A DNA stretch of 64,000 nt from Emergomyces orientalis (taxonomy: Eukaryota; Ascomycota; Eurotiomycetes; Onygenales; Ajellomycetaceae), in assembly GCA_002110485.1 (NCBI GenBank), contig MOWL01000089.1, forward strand, positions 310,001 to 374,000, given 5' to 3'. The first letter of the stretch is position 1. The number at the start of each line of letters is the position of its first letter. Below the pieces are notes generated by a model. The model was not told the origin of the DNA, did no database searches, and saw only the letters and a list, made by a program, of their open reading frames with translations. A program made the position numbers and the translations under genes. Shown here piece by piece: positions 49,352 to 59,990 of this stretch.

Positions 49352-50930
49352 ATAATTATTATTATTATTATTTCTACACCACTAATCACAAGGATATGTG
49401 AGGCTCTGCTTAATATACAAAGTAAGAAAAACTCTGTGACAGACATGATCTGTCACTGAACTAAAAATCCCCTGATCTTCAGATCTATTTCACTCTTTAA
49501 CATCTTCAAAATACTGCGGAGCAGTCACAGCTGCTTTTAGAGAAAGAGATGTCTCACATTAAAAAGAAAGACAAGATCACTCATAACTACTCTCAGTAAT
49601 AACTGTTCAACATAGAAAATCTCTCACTGAAAGTGTCTGTCACTCTTCATGTCTTCGCCTGCCCTGCCTCTCACTCAGAGCTTTGGCCAGAGTGAACTGC
49701 TCAAGAATACTCTGTTTCAATTATCATATGATCAATCTGCACAGTCTCTCTGCTGTGTTCAACAGTTATCTCTTATCCACTCTTTCTTCGTGTTCCAACT
49801 CCGCTCACTCTGTGCTGAACTGTGTGCAGTGCATCATCACATGAAGCACAGTTTCATGCTCATATCCACATGGGCACTCTGGTGTGGGAAAATCTGACAC
49901 TTTTCTTCTATGTAAAAATGCTGCCAGGCCTGTCTTGCCTGTGTGTAGTTGAACTATTAGTGAGCTTCAAGCCTTGCTCAGGCTCTCATGCCACTTTAGC
50001 TGCTTGATGTCTGAGGGTCTGTCAAACAGTTCTTCTCATGATGTAGTGCATGCTCTTCAAATGTTATGCTATTTAATTACTGATTTCTTTCATACTCATC
50101 TTTTAAAGAATTAATTAGTTAGATAATTTAACTGACTCTCTCTCTCTCTGTACTGTTTTGCTTCTCTCATTCACTGCACACTTCATTTCTGCTGCATTTT
50201 TACTGAATGCAGTACAGTTTTCACTGATACCACATGTCTGCTTTTTTCACACTGGAGTCTGGTTCTGATCTGTGCACATGTTTGCTGTATCTGTTTCATG
50301 ACTTCTGTTTCTCTAAGCTGCTCAGTTGCTTTAGTCATCATTTCATCAAGGTACACACTTATTGACAGTGTAAATGTTTCAGCTTTCAGTGAGATGATTG
50401 ATGTTGCTCTATAGACTTCTGCTATAATGTGCAGACATTGATTTTGAATCTTCTCCAGACCTTTTAACAGCTGGTGCTGTTGTCAAGGCTCTTGTTGAGT
50501 TGCCTGCGGTTGATGTCATGCCAGCATGTCATATGTGATAGCTGGCCTGATCACAGCATTGTAGACTCTATGGGCTTGCTGAAGAGGGAGGCCCCATGTT
50601 GACTGTGTGATCTGTGTGAGAGTTTCTATTTACAATTTTAATCTATCTATAACTCTGTGTATATGACCTCACCATCTCAGCTTGGAATCAAGCCATACTT
50701 CTAGCACCTGCATTTCCTTCTGTGGTGGTATTTCTCGCTGTGGTAGTTGTAGTGACTGTTTCAGATTAAACCTTGTGCGTGCTTGAGTGAAGTGCATAAG
50801 TTCATACTTTTGTGATGTGAAGATTGCTCCATGTCTGTCCACCCAATGCGCACATTCAGCATGCACTTGTGCTAGTTGTGCGCAGTTTGATATTCTCAAC
50901 AGTAGCTCAAGGGAGAGCTCTCTGGAGCCG
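49352..50930 (-). mobile_element. LINE-type retrotransposon E, 5'-truncated and mutated
   Basis: Read on the minus strand, the element ends in an AAT-repeat tail (plus-strand ATT repeats near 49352-49372). Frame 50983-50669 contains an RT C-terminal segment (QVHAECAHWVDRHGAIFTSQ, KYELMHFTQARTRFN and VLEVWLDSKLRW). Further down, with internal TGA codons, come GLPLQQAHRVYNAVIRPAIT and, near 49840, a zinc-knuckle-like CPCGYEHETVLHVMMHC. This layout matches the 3' half of a Tad1-like LINE ORF2. Stops are TGA at places where Trp or Arg is expected. The 5' break is near 50930, where Gypsy sequence begins. No target duplication was found. Confidence 0.65.
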
Positions 50931-51133
50931 GGAAAAGAGTAGCCTCTGCCGAAAATCGCCTGCAGAGGCCCACAGAGGAACAAGCAGTCAAGGGATGGAA
51001 GAAATTTGAGAAGAAAATGATTAGAGACTCAATCTATGTAGATACTGTCTTGGATGGCATACACTTCACTAGAGCAATGATAGATTTGAGATGTGCTCTC
51101 TATGGCATCATCTTCTCACACCTTGCATGAAAA

Positions 51134-52718
51134 TTGAACCTCCAGTGTATGAAATTTCCCGGCCATCTTATTGAAGGATTTGATGATAACTATCAAATGA
51201 TTGACAAGGTAGCTTGTGCAGTATTGAATGTAGAAGAACATCTAGCTAAGAGATTCTACTTCTATGTGATTAAGACTCTTCAAGACTCAGGTTCCCCCCA
51301 CATAACTCTAGAGATGTCATGGCTGAACATGTTCAACACAGTGTCTGACAGTAAAAGACAGAAGCTGCATTTCTGTTCAGAAATTGTGATGAAGAATGTT
51401 CTAGCCCTCAATAAGAGTTCTCAACCAATTCAAGTCTCAGCAGTCACATTTGAGCATCATCTCTGTAAACATCATAAGCAAGACAGCACCCAGGTCTTCT
51501 CAGCTAGCCTAAAGAACATAGAGAAAGGTCTAGAGATGAAAAAGAAGTTCACTGATTCACAGAAGAAACTGCTTAAACACTATCATGTCTATTTAGATGT
51601 GTTTAATTATACTGCAGCCAACACCTTACTCTCTCATCACGGACCAGGGGTAGACCACAAAATCACATTGAAAAATAAGAATGGAAAAAAGGCTCAACCA
51701 TCTTGAGACTCTCTCTACAACATGTCTTGAAATGAACTTCTTGTCCTACAGAAAACACTACTGGATTATTCGAATAAAGGCTTCATACGAGTGAGTAATT
51801 CACCAGCAGCAGCCCCTGTGCTCTTTGCTCGGAAATCAGAGAGTGGTCTACAATTCTGTGTAGACTACTGTAGCTTGAATGCAATCACTTGCAAGGACAG
51901 ATACTCTCTCTCATTAATCAATGAGACTCTAGAATGTATTGGCAAGATAAAATAATTTATAAAGCTTGATGTTACTGCAGCCTTTCACAGGCTTCGCATT
52001 GCAGAAGGTGATGAATGGAAGACAGTCTTCAGAACTTGATATGAGCTCTATGAATGACTGATAACTTTCTTTGAATTAGTAAATGCCTCTAGCATCTTTC
52101 AGAAGTATATCAATTGGGCTCTACATGAATACCTGAATGAGTTTGTATCTGCCTACATTGATGATATCTTGATTTTCACCTCAGGCAGTCTTAAGCAACA
52201 CCACCAACATGTTGAAAAGGTATTTATCAAGTTACATAAGACTGGCCTTCAGATTGATATAGACAAGTGTGACTTTGAGATTCAATTCATCAAGTATCTA
52301 GAATTTATTATAGAGACTGGAAAAGATGTGAGCATGAATTCAGAGAAAATTTAGATAATTATGAAATGACAAGCTCTCACTACAGTTAAAGACATTCATG
52401 GATTTATAGAATTCATGAACTTTTATAGAAGATTTATACAGAATTTCTTGAAGATTGTGGCCCCTCTCACAGAACTCATCAAAAAGAATATAAAGTTTAA
52501 CTGATTCAAGAAAGTGAATCAGATCTTTAAACAGTTTAAAAAAATATTCATCTCTATATCAATATTACTACAGTTCTTCTCTGATTATGAAACAGTTGTT
52601 GAAACAGATTTTTCTGATTATGTTACTGAAGAAGTACTCTCTCAGTATAATAATGATAAACTGCTGAGATCATGTGTCTTCTTCTCTAAGAAGAACACAT
52701 CTGCTGAATGCAATTATG
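51134..52718 (+). pseudogene. Gypsy pol, 5' part (protease-RT-RNase H), broken
   Basis: Carries several in-frame TGA and TAA/TAG codons (for example after QPS, YNMS, FRT and ELYE). Conserved motifs: LPLI-like SLINETLECIGKIK, LDVTAAFHRLRI and AYIDDILIF. It stops being Gypsy at ECNY, where LINE A is inserted. Confidence 0.8.
52705..52718 (+). repeat. target-site duplication of LINE A, left copy
   Basis: TGAATGCAATTATG, within the Gypsy codons for ECNY; repeated at 53965-53978. Confidence 0.88.
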
Positions 52719-53964
52719 GAGCTGGAATAGCATATACAGAAGATAATTACAAATATACATCAGATTCATGGAATATTGGAAATGAATGTGAAGTATTTGA
52801 TGCTGAATTATATGCTATTATGAAAGCTTTTAAACTGATAGAAATAAAAGCTTCAAAAAGAAAAGATATGAAAGAAGCATGGATTTTTTCAGATAGTCAA
52901 GCAGCTTTGAAAAGAATTCAAAAGAATGAAATTTATAATGATCAAATGAATATAGAAGTAATTCTAAAGATATGCAAAAGAATTCAATTAAAATATAAGA
53001 CAAAGATATATCTGAGCTGGGTTCCTGCTCATATAAATATACATGGAAATGAGCTTGCTGATGAAGCAGCAAAGAAAGGAACAGAACTAAATATTGCAAG
53101 TTCAAAAATAGTTTCATGGTCTTTTATTAAAAGAAAGATAAAAGAGAATTGCTTAGAAAAATGGCATAAAATATGGGAAAAACAAAGAAAAAGTCCTCAC
53201 TATCTTAGATTTGAAACTAAACCTAAATGGAAATCATGCTCTATTAAGTGCAAGAAGAAGCTTTTCTCCTCAATCATTCAATTGAAACTAGGTCATGGCT
53301 ATTTCAAATCTTATTTGAAAAGAATATCTGATATTGAAAGTGAAAATTGTGAATATTGTGACTCTCTTGAAGACCCAGAACATATCTTAATGAATTGCTC
53401 ATTAAATCAAGAACTTAGAGCTGAACTGAGATATAAATATAAGCTGAGAGAAATGAATATGAAACTACTATTTTCAACTGAAATAGACAGTCAATATTTA
53501 ATTGATTTTCTCAATGAAACTCAAATAGCTACTAGAAATCAATTCTATTTCAAAGATGAAAATATAAATGAATGAGAATCTGAAATATTCTTTATAAAAA
53601 CTGCTAGATATTATATAATATCTCACTATTTCTTTTGTGTTAGAGTCTGTCTTTTATTTCCTTTGTATTCATGTCATGAGTTATTTTGTCTATCATTAAT
53701 TTATTTTCTTTGTAATCACTTGAAAATTATATGAAAAAAAGAGAATATAAATAATCTTCAAAGATATTTATAAATAAATATAAAAAAAAGAAAAATCAAT
53801 TTGCTGACTATTCTGGGCTGGAATTCAAGTATTGCAAGTGCTATTTGTTTGAAGAAAAAATGTATATTAATTAGTTTTAAAGTTAGAAAAATCCTGAGAC
53901 TCTTTGAGTCTCAGGTAGATATCATAGTCCCTGACTGCATATATCTATAATGGAAGAATAATAA
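52719..53964 (+). mobile_element. LINE A, 5'-truncated insertion within Gypsy
   Basis: Contains the RNase H domain from GAGIAYTEDNYKYTSDSWNI through SDSQAALKRIQ and HGNELADEAAKKGTE, a C-terminal knuckle (CEYCDSLEDPEHILMNC), stop at 53575, 3' UTR and a short AAT tail. It is nearly identical to the 3' end of LINE C (57450-58700, opposite strand). It lacks the first RNase H Asp (SDGS), lost by 5' truncation. It is flanked by the 14-bp repeat TGAATGCAATTATG on both sides. Confidence 0.88.
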
Positions 53965-53978
53965 TGAATGCAATTATG
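53965..53978 (+). repeat. target-site duplication of LINE A, right copy
   Basis: TGAATGCAATTATG, identical to 52705-52718, directly after the AAT tail. Confidence 0.88.
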
Positions 53979-54116
53979 AAATTCATGATAAGAAATTGCT
54001 CAGTGTAATCAGATGCTTGAAAGAATGAAACTCTCAGTTAAGAAGTACTGACAAGTTCAAGATCATTACTGATTACAAGAATCTAGAGTACTTCATGATC
54101 TCACAAAAGCTCTCAG

Positions 54117-54245
54117 AACGGCAAGTACACTGGGCTCAGTTTCTGAGCCGTTTCAATTTTGAATTGGCGTATCGGCCTGGTAAGGACAACGCTGCCGCGG
54201 ACGCCCTATCCCGCCGGGACCAGGACCTACCAAGTGGCCAAGATG
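54117..54245 (+). other. GC-rich, CpG-retaining island within decayed Gypsy pol
   Basis: This ~130-bp stretch encodes RQVHWAQFLSRFNFELAYRP followed by GKDNAAADALSRRDQDLPSG with intact CGG, CCG and GCG triplets, unlike the CpG-poor sequence on both sides. Confidence 0.7.
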
Positions 54246-54984
54246 ATGAGAGACATGCCTACAGGGAATTTCAAATGCTACAGTCAGTTAAATGCTTCTT
54301 GATAATTGATAGAAAGAGTCTGAGAAAGCCTTCCTCAGATGTTTCTCAACCCCCATGTGAACTTCAATCTGTTAGTGCAGTGTCAATCACAGTATCAGCC
54401 CTGCTCATAGAAGAACGCACCCTCACTGAAGAATGAGCTCAGACTAAAGAGAATGACAACACACTCAAGAAACTGAAACAGATTATTTGCAGTGACTCTT
54501 GAAAGTTCTCTTCATGGTTAAAGATCAAGATCTCAGTGATAGAATGTAGTATTGAAAATGAATATCTCTGCTTTAGAGAATGGAAGTGGGTCCCAGACTC
54601 CAAATCTCTACAGATCAGAATACTACAGAAAATCCATGATTCAGTGATGACAGGACACCCTGGACAAGAGGCCATGTACTGAATCCTTGTCTGAGACTAC
54701 TTTTGACCTAACTGTGCTCAAGATGTGAGAATCTTCACCCACAATTGTGACATTTGTAGAGCAAACACAGCATGAAAGAAGTGTTGACATGGCCTGCTAA
54801 AGCCTCTGCTCATACTAGATCAAATATGAAGAGAAATCTTCATTGACTTCATTATGAAACTTTCAGAGTCTGATGAGTTCACTAATATCATGGTGATCAC
54901 AGACTGTCTGAGCAAGGGCATGATAATTGAACCCTGTAAGAAAATAGACACTGAGACACTAGCTGATGTTCATGATCAAAAGCA

Positions 54985-55056
54985 CAGTACACGCTTTCCC
55001 CCGAACCAGCCCAATTCTTCGAATTAGAAGACGAAAAGACATCCATTTGAAAGCTC
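54985..55056. other. short unassigned GC-richer spacer
   Basis: Contains ACGCTTTCCCCCGAACCAGC and is not recognisable as Gypsy or LINE. It retains CpG. It lies between the Gypsy remnant and the AAT tail of the next LINE fragment. Confidence 0.4.
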
Positions 55057-55437
55057 TTGTTATTATTATTATTATTCTTCAATTATAGATATATATGCAG
55101 TCAGAGACTATGATATCTACCTGAGACTCAAAGAGTCTCAGGATTTTTCTAACTTTAACACTAATTACTATACATTTTTTCTTCAAACAAATAGCACTTG
55201 CAATACTTGAATTCCAGCCCAGAATAGTCAGCAAATTGATTTTTCTTTTTTTTATTTATTTATTTATAAATATCTTTGAAGATTATTTATATTCTCTTTT
55301 TTTCATATAATTTTCAAGTGATTACAAAGAAAATAAATTAATGATAGACAAAATAACTCATGACATGAATACAAAGGAAATAAAAGACAGACTCTAACAC
55401 AAAAGAAATAGTGAGATATTATATAATATCTAGCAGT
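55057..55437 (-). mobile_element. LINE 3'-UTR fragment D of the A/C family
   Basis: About 380 bp almost identical to the 3' UTR of LINE C (57450-57828), including the AAT tail and the tract ending CTAGCAGTTTTT on the plus strand. It contains no coding sequence. It abuts LINE B coding sequence that belongs to a clearly divergent subfamily. Confidence 0.8.
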
Positions 55438-57449
55438 TTTTAGATTTTGTTTTAAAAATCAAGTATTTGATACTTAGTTTTTGTTTTTGAGTTTCTCAAT
55501 TTAAATTCCAATCTTTTAAGCATTTCTCTTTTACTTTTCTTTTTATAAATGTTCAAGATATTTTCTGTTTTTTCACTAACTCAATTTCTGTGCCCTTTTT
55601 TGCAGCTTCATCAGCTAGTTCATTTCCTTTTATATTCATATGAGCTGGGACCCAGTGCAAATGAATTTGTATATCTTTTAATTTTCTTATTCTTTTAATC
55701 AATTGATATACAGTTTCAATATGTATTTGATTTTCTTGAATCTTGTTTTTTTGAAATCTTTTCAAAGCTGCTTGACTGTCTGAATAAATTCATATCTCAT
55801 TGATATCTGAATTTCTTGTCAATTGACTCATTGTCATTTTAAATGCTTGCATTATTGCATATACTTCTGCATCAAATACTTCCATTTCTTGACCCAGGTT
55901 CCATGAATTGGTGAAGTATATATCTTTGTTTCTTGTATATGCTATGCCAGCTCCCAGATTATTTGAAGTATCATTTTTTGATCCATCAGTATAGATAATC
56001 AGAGCATTATTTATAATTTCAAGCTGTTTTAAATGTCTTTCTTGCTCATTTTCTTTAGATAATTCACTAATATCTATATTAATTAATGAATTCAGAGACT
56101 TTTTTCATGAATATAGTTGTTCAAAATCTAATTCTTTCACATTTAAATGAGAAAGTTCGTCTTTGATCATTGAACAAACTCTATATAACTGAGTTGAAAT
56201 CTTTTTTACAGAATTTAGACTGATTTCATTTCAATCTAAATATTTACTCCAGTTCAAATCAGTGCCTGTGTTCATGGAAGGAAATGTGAATGAAACTCTT
56301 TTTCTAATTATATAATTTTGATTTAATTTAATTATTCTCACTGAATAATTTCTGCACAGCTTGTCCAGTCTTATTTTAGAAGAAGGAATTGAGGCTTCAA
56401 TTTTCATAGTTTTTATAGAGATGATTTTAAATGCTTTCAGCATTCTTCTTAAAGCTTTATTTTGCAGACTTTTATATTTATTTAGAAAGTTTTTCTGATT
56501 TTTCCACCATATTTGTGCTCCATAGTCTGAGATTGAGAAAATGCAGGCAATATAAAGTTGTCTTATTGCTTGAAAAGATAGTTCTCTTTCTGTATTTGAT
56601 AATCTTAAAATGTTATTAAGATTACTCTCTGCCTGGGCAAGTTTCTTTTGAATATGATAATTAAACTTCAGTTTTGAGTCTAGTCAAAAATCTAGTCATC
56701 TAACTGATTCTTTTGAATTAATTTGTTCATTTAGCAAGATTATGTGCTCATTTTTCTCATTTAACTTAGAAAAAAAGTGAATCAATTCAGTTTTATTCAT
56801 GTCAAACTGAATATAATTTTCATTTTCATTTTGAATGATTTCTCTTGCTGCATTTTCAATTAATAAACAGTTTTCTTTTATTGTTTTTGAATGATATAAT
56901 AATACAATATCATCAATGTAGCTGAGTGTTCTCACTAGCTTTATTTCTCTGTTTTGAAATAATGTTCTTATATATATCAAAAATAGAATGGGAGAGACTG
57001 AAGATCCCTGAGAGACTTCTATTTTAATTTTTGTTTTCTTTTGTTTTATTTCATCAAAAAACAACTGAATGGTTCTTTCTGACATAAAACAAGTGACCCA
57101 TTTTATCAATGATTTTGGAGTATTTAATTCTACCAGAGTTTGAATTAAATGCTCTTTTGAAACATGATCAAATGCACCTTTTATATCAATAAAAGCAGCA
57201 GTTGAAACTAGTTTTTCATTTCTAGCTAATTCTATATCATGAGTTAGAGAAAAAACTGCATCTATTGCTGAGTTTTGCTTTCTACCCTCTATTTGATCAT
57301 AAAATAATAGATCAGAGTCAGAGATAGTACTTAGATATGATAATCTAGTAACTATTATTTTTTCTAAGACTTTTCCTAAGCAATTTAACAATGATATAAT
57401 TCTATAGGATTTTGGAATAGTGCTTTTTCTATTTGGTTTTGCAAGTACT
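55438..57449 (-). mobile_element. LINE B, 3' part (RT-RNase H), mutated
   Basis: Minus strand. RT segment 57391-56696 shows MLNCLGKVLEKIIVTRLSYL, AAFIDIKGAFDHVSKEHLIQ (motif A), VSQGSSVSPILF (motif B) and SYIDDIVLLY (motif C). RNase H includes YTDGSKND, VFDAEVYAIM, YSDSQAALKRF and GNELADEAAKKGTE. TGA replaces Trp at SVR-stop-LDF-stop-LDSK, YLD-stop-NE and INE-stop-IYSDSQ. The coding sequence stops at 55438, inside what should be the post-RNase H region, and is joined to fragment D. Its 5' continuation resumes at 59978 beyond LINE C. Confidence 0.82.
57437..57449 (+). repeat. target-site duplication of LINE C, left copy
   Basis: TTTTGCAAGTACT directly before the ATT-rich tail of LINE C; identical to 59978-59990. 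Confidence 0.9.
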
Positions 57450-59977
57450 TATTATTATTATTCTTCAATTATAGATATATGCAGTCAGAGACTATGATAT
57501 CTACCTGAGACTCAAAGAGTCTCAGGATTTTTCTAACTTTAACACTAATTACTATACATTTTTTCTTCAAACAAATAGCACTTGCAATACTTGAATTCCA
57601 GCCCAGAATAGTCAGCAAATTGATTTTTCTTTTTTTTATATTTATTTATAAATACCTTTGAAGATTATTTATATTCTCTTTTTTTCATATAATTTTCAAG
57701 TGATTACAAAGAAAATAAATTAATGATAGACAAAATAACTCATGACATGAATACAAAGGAAATAAAAGACAGACTCTAACACAAAAGAAATAGTGAGATA
57801 TTATATAATATCTAGCAGTTTTTATAAAGAATATTTCAGATTCTCATTCATTTATATTTTCATCTTTGAAATAGAATTGATTTCTAGTAGCTATTTGAGT
57901 TTCATTGAGAAAATCAATTAAATATTGACTGCCTATTTCAGTTGAAAATAGTAGTTTCATATTCATTTCTCTCAGCTTATATTTATATCTCAGTTCAGCT
58001 CTAAGTTCTTGATTTAATGAGCAATTCATTAAGATATGTTCTGGGTCTTCAAGAGAGTCACAATATTCACAATTTTCACTTTCAATATCAGATATTCTTT
58101 TCAAATAAGATTTGAAATAGCCATGACCTAGTTTCAATTGAATGATTGAGGAGAAAAGCTTCTTCTTGCACTTAATAGAGCATGATTTCCATTTAGGTTT
58201 AGTTTCAAATCTAAGATAGTGAGGACTTTTTCTTTGTTTTTCCCATATTTTATGCCATTTTTCTAAGCAATTCTCTTTTATCTTTCTTTTAATAAAAGAC
58301 CATGAAACTATTTTTGAACTTGCAATATTTAGTTCTGTTCCTTTCTTTGCTGCTTCATCAGCAAGCTCATTTCCATGTATATTTATATGAGCAGGAACCC
58401 AGCTCAGATATATCTTTGTCTTATATTTTAATTGAATTCTTTTGCATATCTTTAGAATTACTTCTATATTCATTTGACCATTATGAATTTCATTTTTTTG
58501 AATTCTTTTCAAAGCTGCTTGACTATCTGAAAAAATCCATGCTTCTTTCATATCTTTTCTTTTTGAAGCTTTTATTTCTATCAGTTTAAAAGCTTTCATA
58601 ATAGCATATAATTCAGCATCAAATACTTCACATTCATTTCCAATATTCCATGAATCTGATGTATATTTGTAATTATCTTCTGTATATGCTATTCCAGCTC
58701 CTAGGCCTTTATTTTCATTCATTGAACCATCTGAATAGATTAGAATTGACTTTTTAAAATCAAATTTCTCTATTATTCTTCTATGATTCTCAGCTTCTTC
58801 TGGTTTTGATAATGCGCTTATTTCAATTGAAATCATTGAGCCTAGTTTTTCTTTCCATGGATATAGCTTTTTGTGTTCAATCTTTTCAATATTTAATGAG
58901 GAGAACTCATTTTTAATCATTGAGCATACTCTATATAGTTGAGAAGGGATTTTTTTTCTATTTCTCTCATTTTCTTGATTTTCTTGACTTTCATTCCAAT
59001 CTAGATATCTATTCCAATCTAGATATCTATTCCAATCTAAGTCATTTCCAGATTGAATTGGAGGATAAGATGTAGATATTCTTTTTCTAATTGAATGAAT
59101 ATCTGGCATTTTCATGATTCTCAGTGCATAATTCTTGCATATCTTCTCAAATCTTATTTCAGGAGGTGATATAGAAGCTTCTATTTCCATAGCTCTACAT
59201 GGAGAGGTTTTGAAAGCTCCCAGAATTCTTCTTAAAGCTGTATTCTGCAATTTTTGAAACTTATCTATGAAGTGTTTCTGGTTCTTCCACCATATCTGAA
59301 CACCATAATCAGAAATAGATGCTATACATGCAATGTATAGCTGTCTCATAGCTTGAAATGATAAACCCCTTTCAGTATTAGAAAGTTGTATTATACTATT
59401 TAAAACTCTTTCAGCTTGAGCCATTCTTTTTTGAATATGAGATTTAAAATTGAGTTTTGAATCCAGCCAGATTCCTAGCCATCTTACAACTGATTTAGGC
59501 TTTATTTCTTGATTTAATAGATTTAAACTTATTTCCTTTTCATATCTTTTTGGAAAAAAGTGAATTAATTCAGTTTTTTCCATATCAAATTGAATTAGGT
59601 TTAAATCTCCTCTATTAAATATCTCTTGCGCAGCTTTTTCAATATTTTCACAATTTTCTTTTATTGTTCTTGAGCTGAAAATCAGACCTATATCATCAAC
59701 ATAGCTAGGAGATCTCACTATCTCCATTTCTCTATCTTTGAATAGATTTTTTGTATATATAGCAAATAGAATTGGTGAGACTGGAGACCCCTGAGGAACT
59801 CCTATTTCAATTTCAGTAATATCTTGCTTTAATGAGTCAAAAAGTAGTTGAATATATCTTTTTGACATAAAACATATAACCCACTTTATTAATGCTTTTG
59901 GTAGTTTCATCTCTTGAAGAATAATTATTAGCTTATTCTTTGAAACATGATCAAAAGCACCTTTTATATCAATAAAG
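57450..59977 (-). mobile_element. LINE C, 5'-truncated, youngest insertion
   Basis: 2528 bp inserted into LINE B. 3' end with AAT tail at 57450; 5' truncation at 59977 inside RT motif A. Flanked by TTTTGCAAGTACT on both sides (57437-57449 and 59978-59990). The long frame is uninterrupted, which with the clear target duplication marks it as recent. Confidence 0.9.
57844..59977 (-). CDS. LINE C ORF2 fragment: reverse transcriptase-RNase H
   Basis: About 711 codons open without a stop; the first few residues of the frame upstream of 59977 come from the target duplication. RT motifs: FIDIKGAFDHVSKNKL (A), GVPQGSPVSPILFAIY (B) and SYVDDIGLIF (C, catalytic YVDD), followed by the thumb region WLGIWLDSKLNFKSHIQ. 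A tandem repeat LDWNRYLDWNRYLDWNESQ occurs mid-frame. RNase H: IYSDGSMNENKGLGAG, VFDAELYAIMKAF, FSDSQAALKRI and INIHGNELADEAAKK, so all four catalytic acids and the His are present. C-terminal knuckle CEYCDSLEDPEHILMNC. It lacks the endonuclease and RT N-terminus, so it cannot mobilise by itself, though it may have been copied by an intact relative. Base use is strongly AT-rich. Confidence 0.88.
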
Positions 59978-59990
59978 TTTTGCAAGTACT
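59978..59990 (+). repeat. target-site duplication of LINE C, right copy
   Basis: TTTTGCAAGTACT. Deleting LINE C and one copy restores a continuous LINE B frame across the junction (ATGIVLAK next to K-K-HYSKILSKSYRIISLLNC). Confidence 0.9.

Larger units (their letters stand above)
50931..54984 (+). mobile_element. Ty3/Gypsy-type retrotransposon, decayed, interrupted by LINE A
   Basis: Gypsy pol can be followed on the plus strand: a protease-like region (DSIYVDTVLDGIHFTRAMID), RT (NKGFIRVSNSPAAAPVLFAR; FIKLDVTAAFHRLRIAEGDE; FVSAYIDDILIFTSGS, with catalytic YIDD), RNase H (ETDFSDYVTEEVLSQYNNDK), then after the LINE the segment SERQVHWAQFLSRFNFELAY, and integrase (zinc-binding HDSVMTGHPGQEAMY..CDICRANT; FIDFIMKLSESDEF). 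Many in-frame stops, nearly all TGA. No LTRs are visible in the window. The element is interrupted at 52719-53964 and ends near 54984, where unrelated GC-richer sequence begins. Confidence 0.85.
53965..54984 (+). pseudogene. Gypsy pol, 3' part (RNase H end-integrase), broken
   Basis: Resumes with ECNYEIHDKKLLSVIRCLKE directly after LINE A, so the two parts were once contiguous. The integrase HHCC zinc site and the first catalytic region (FIDFIMKLSESDEF) are seen. TGA codons interrupt at Trp/Arg sites (MY-stop-ILV-stop-DYF-stop). Confidence 0.78.

Noticed and set aside
52514..53575. 353-codon open frame as a host gene
   Set aside because: It is a chance fusion of Gypsy and LINE sequence at the LINE A insertion, shown by the target duplication on both sides.
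50931..54984. Long terminal repeats of the Gypsy element
   Set aside because: Both ends of the element are cut by other sequence; no pair of direct terminal repeats with TG..CA ends was found.
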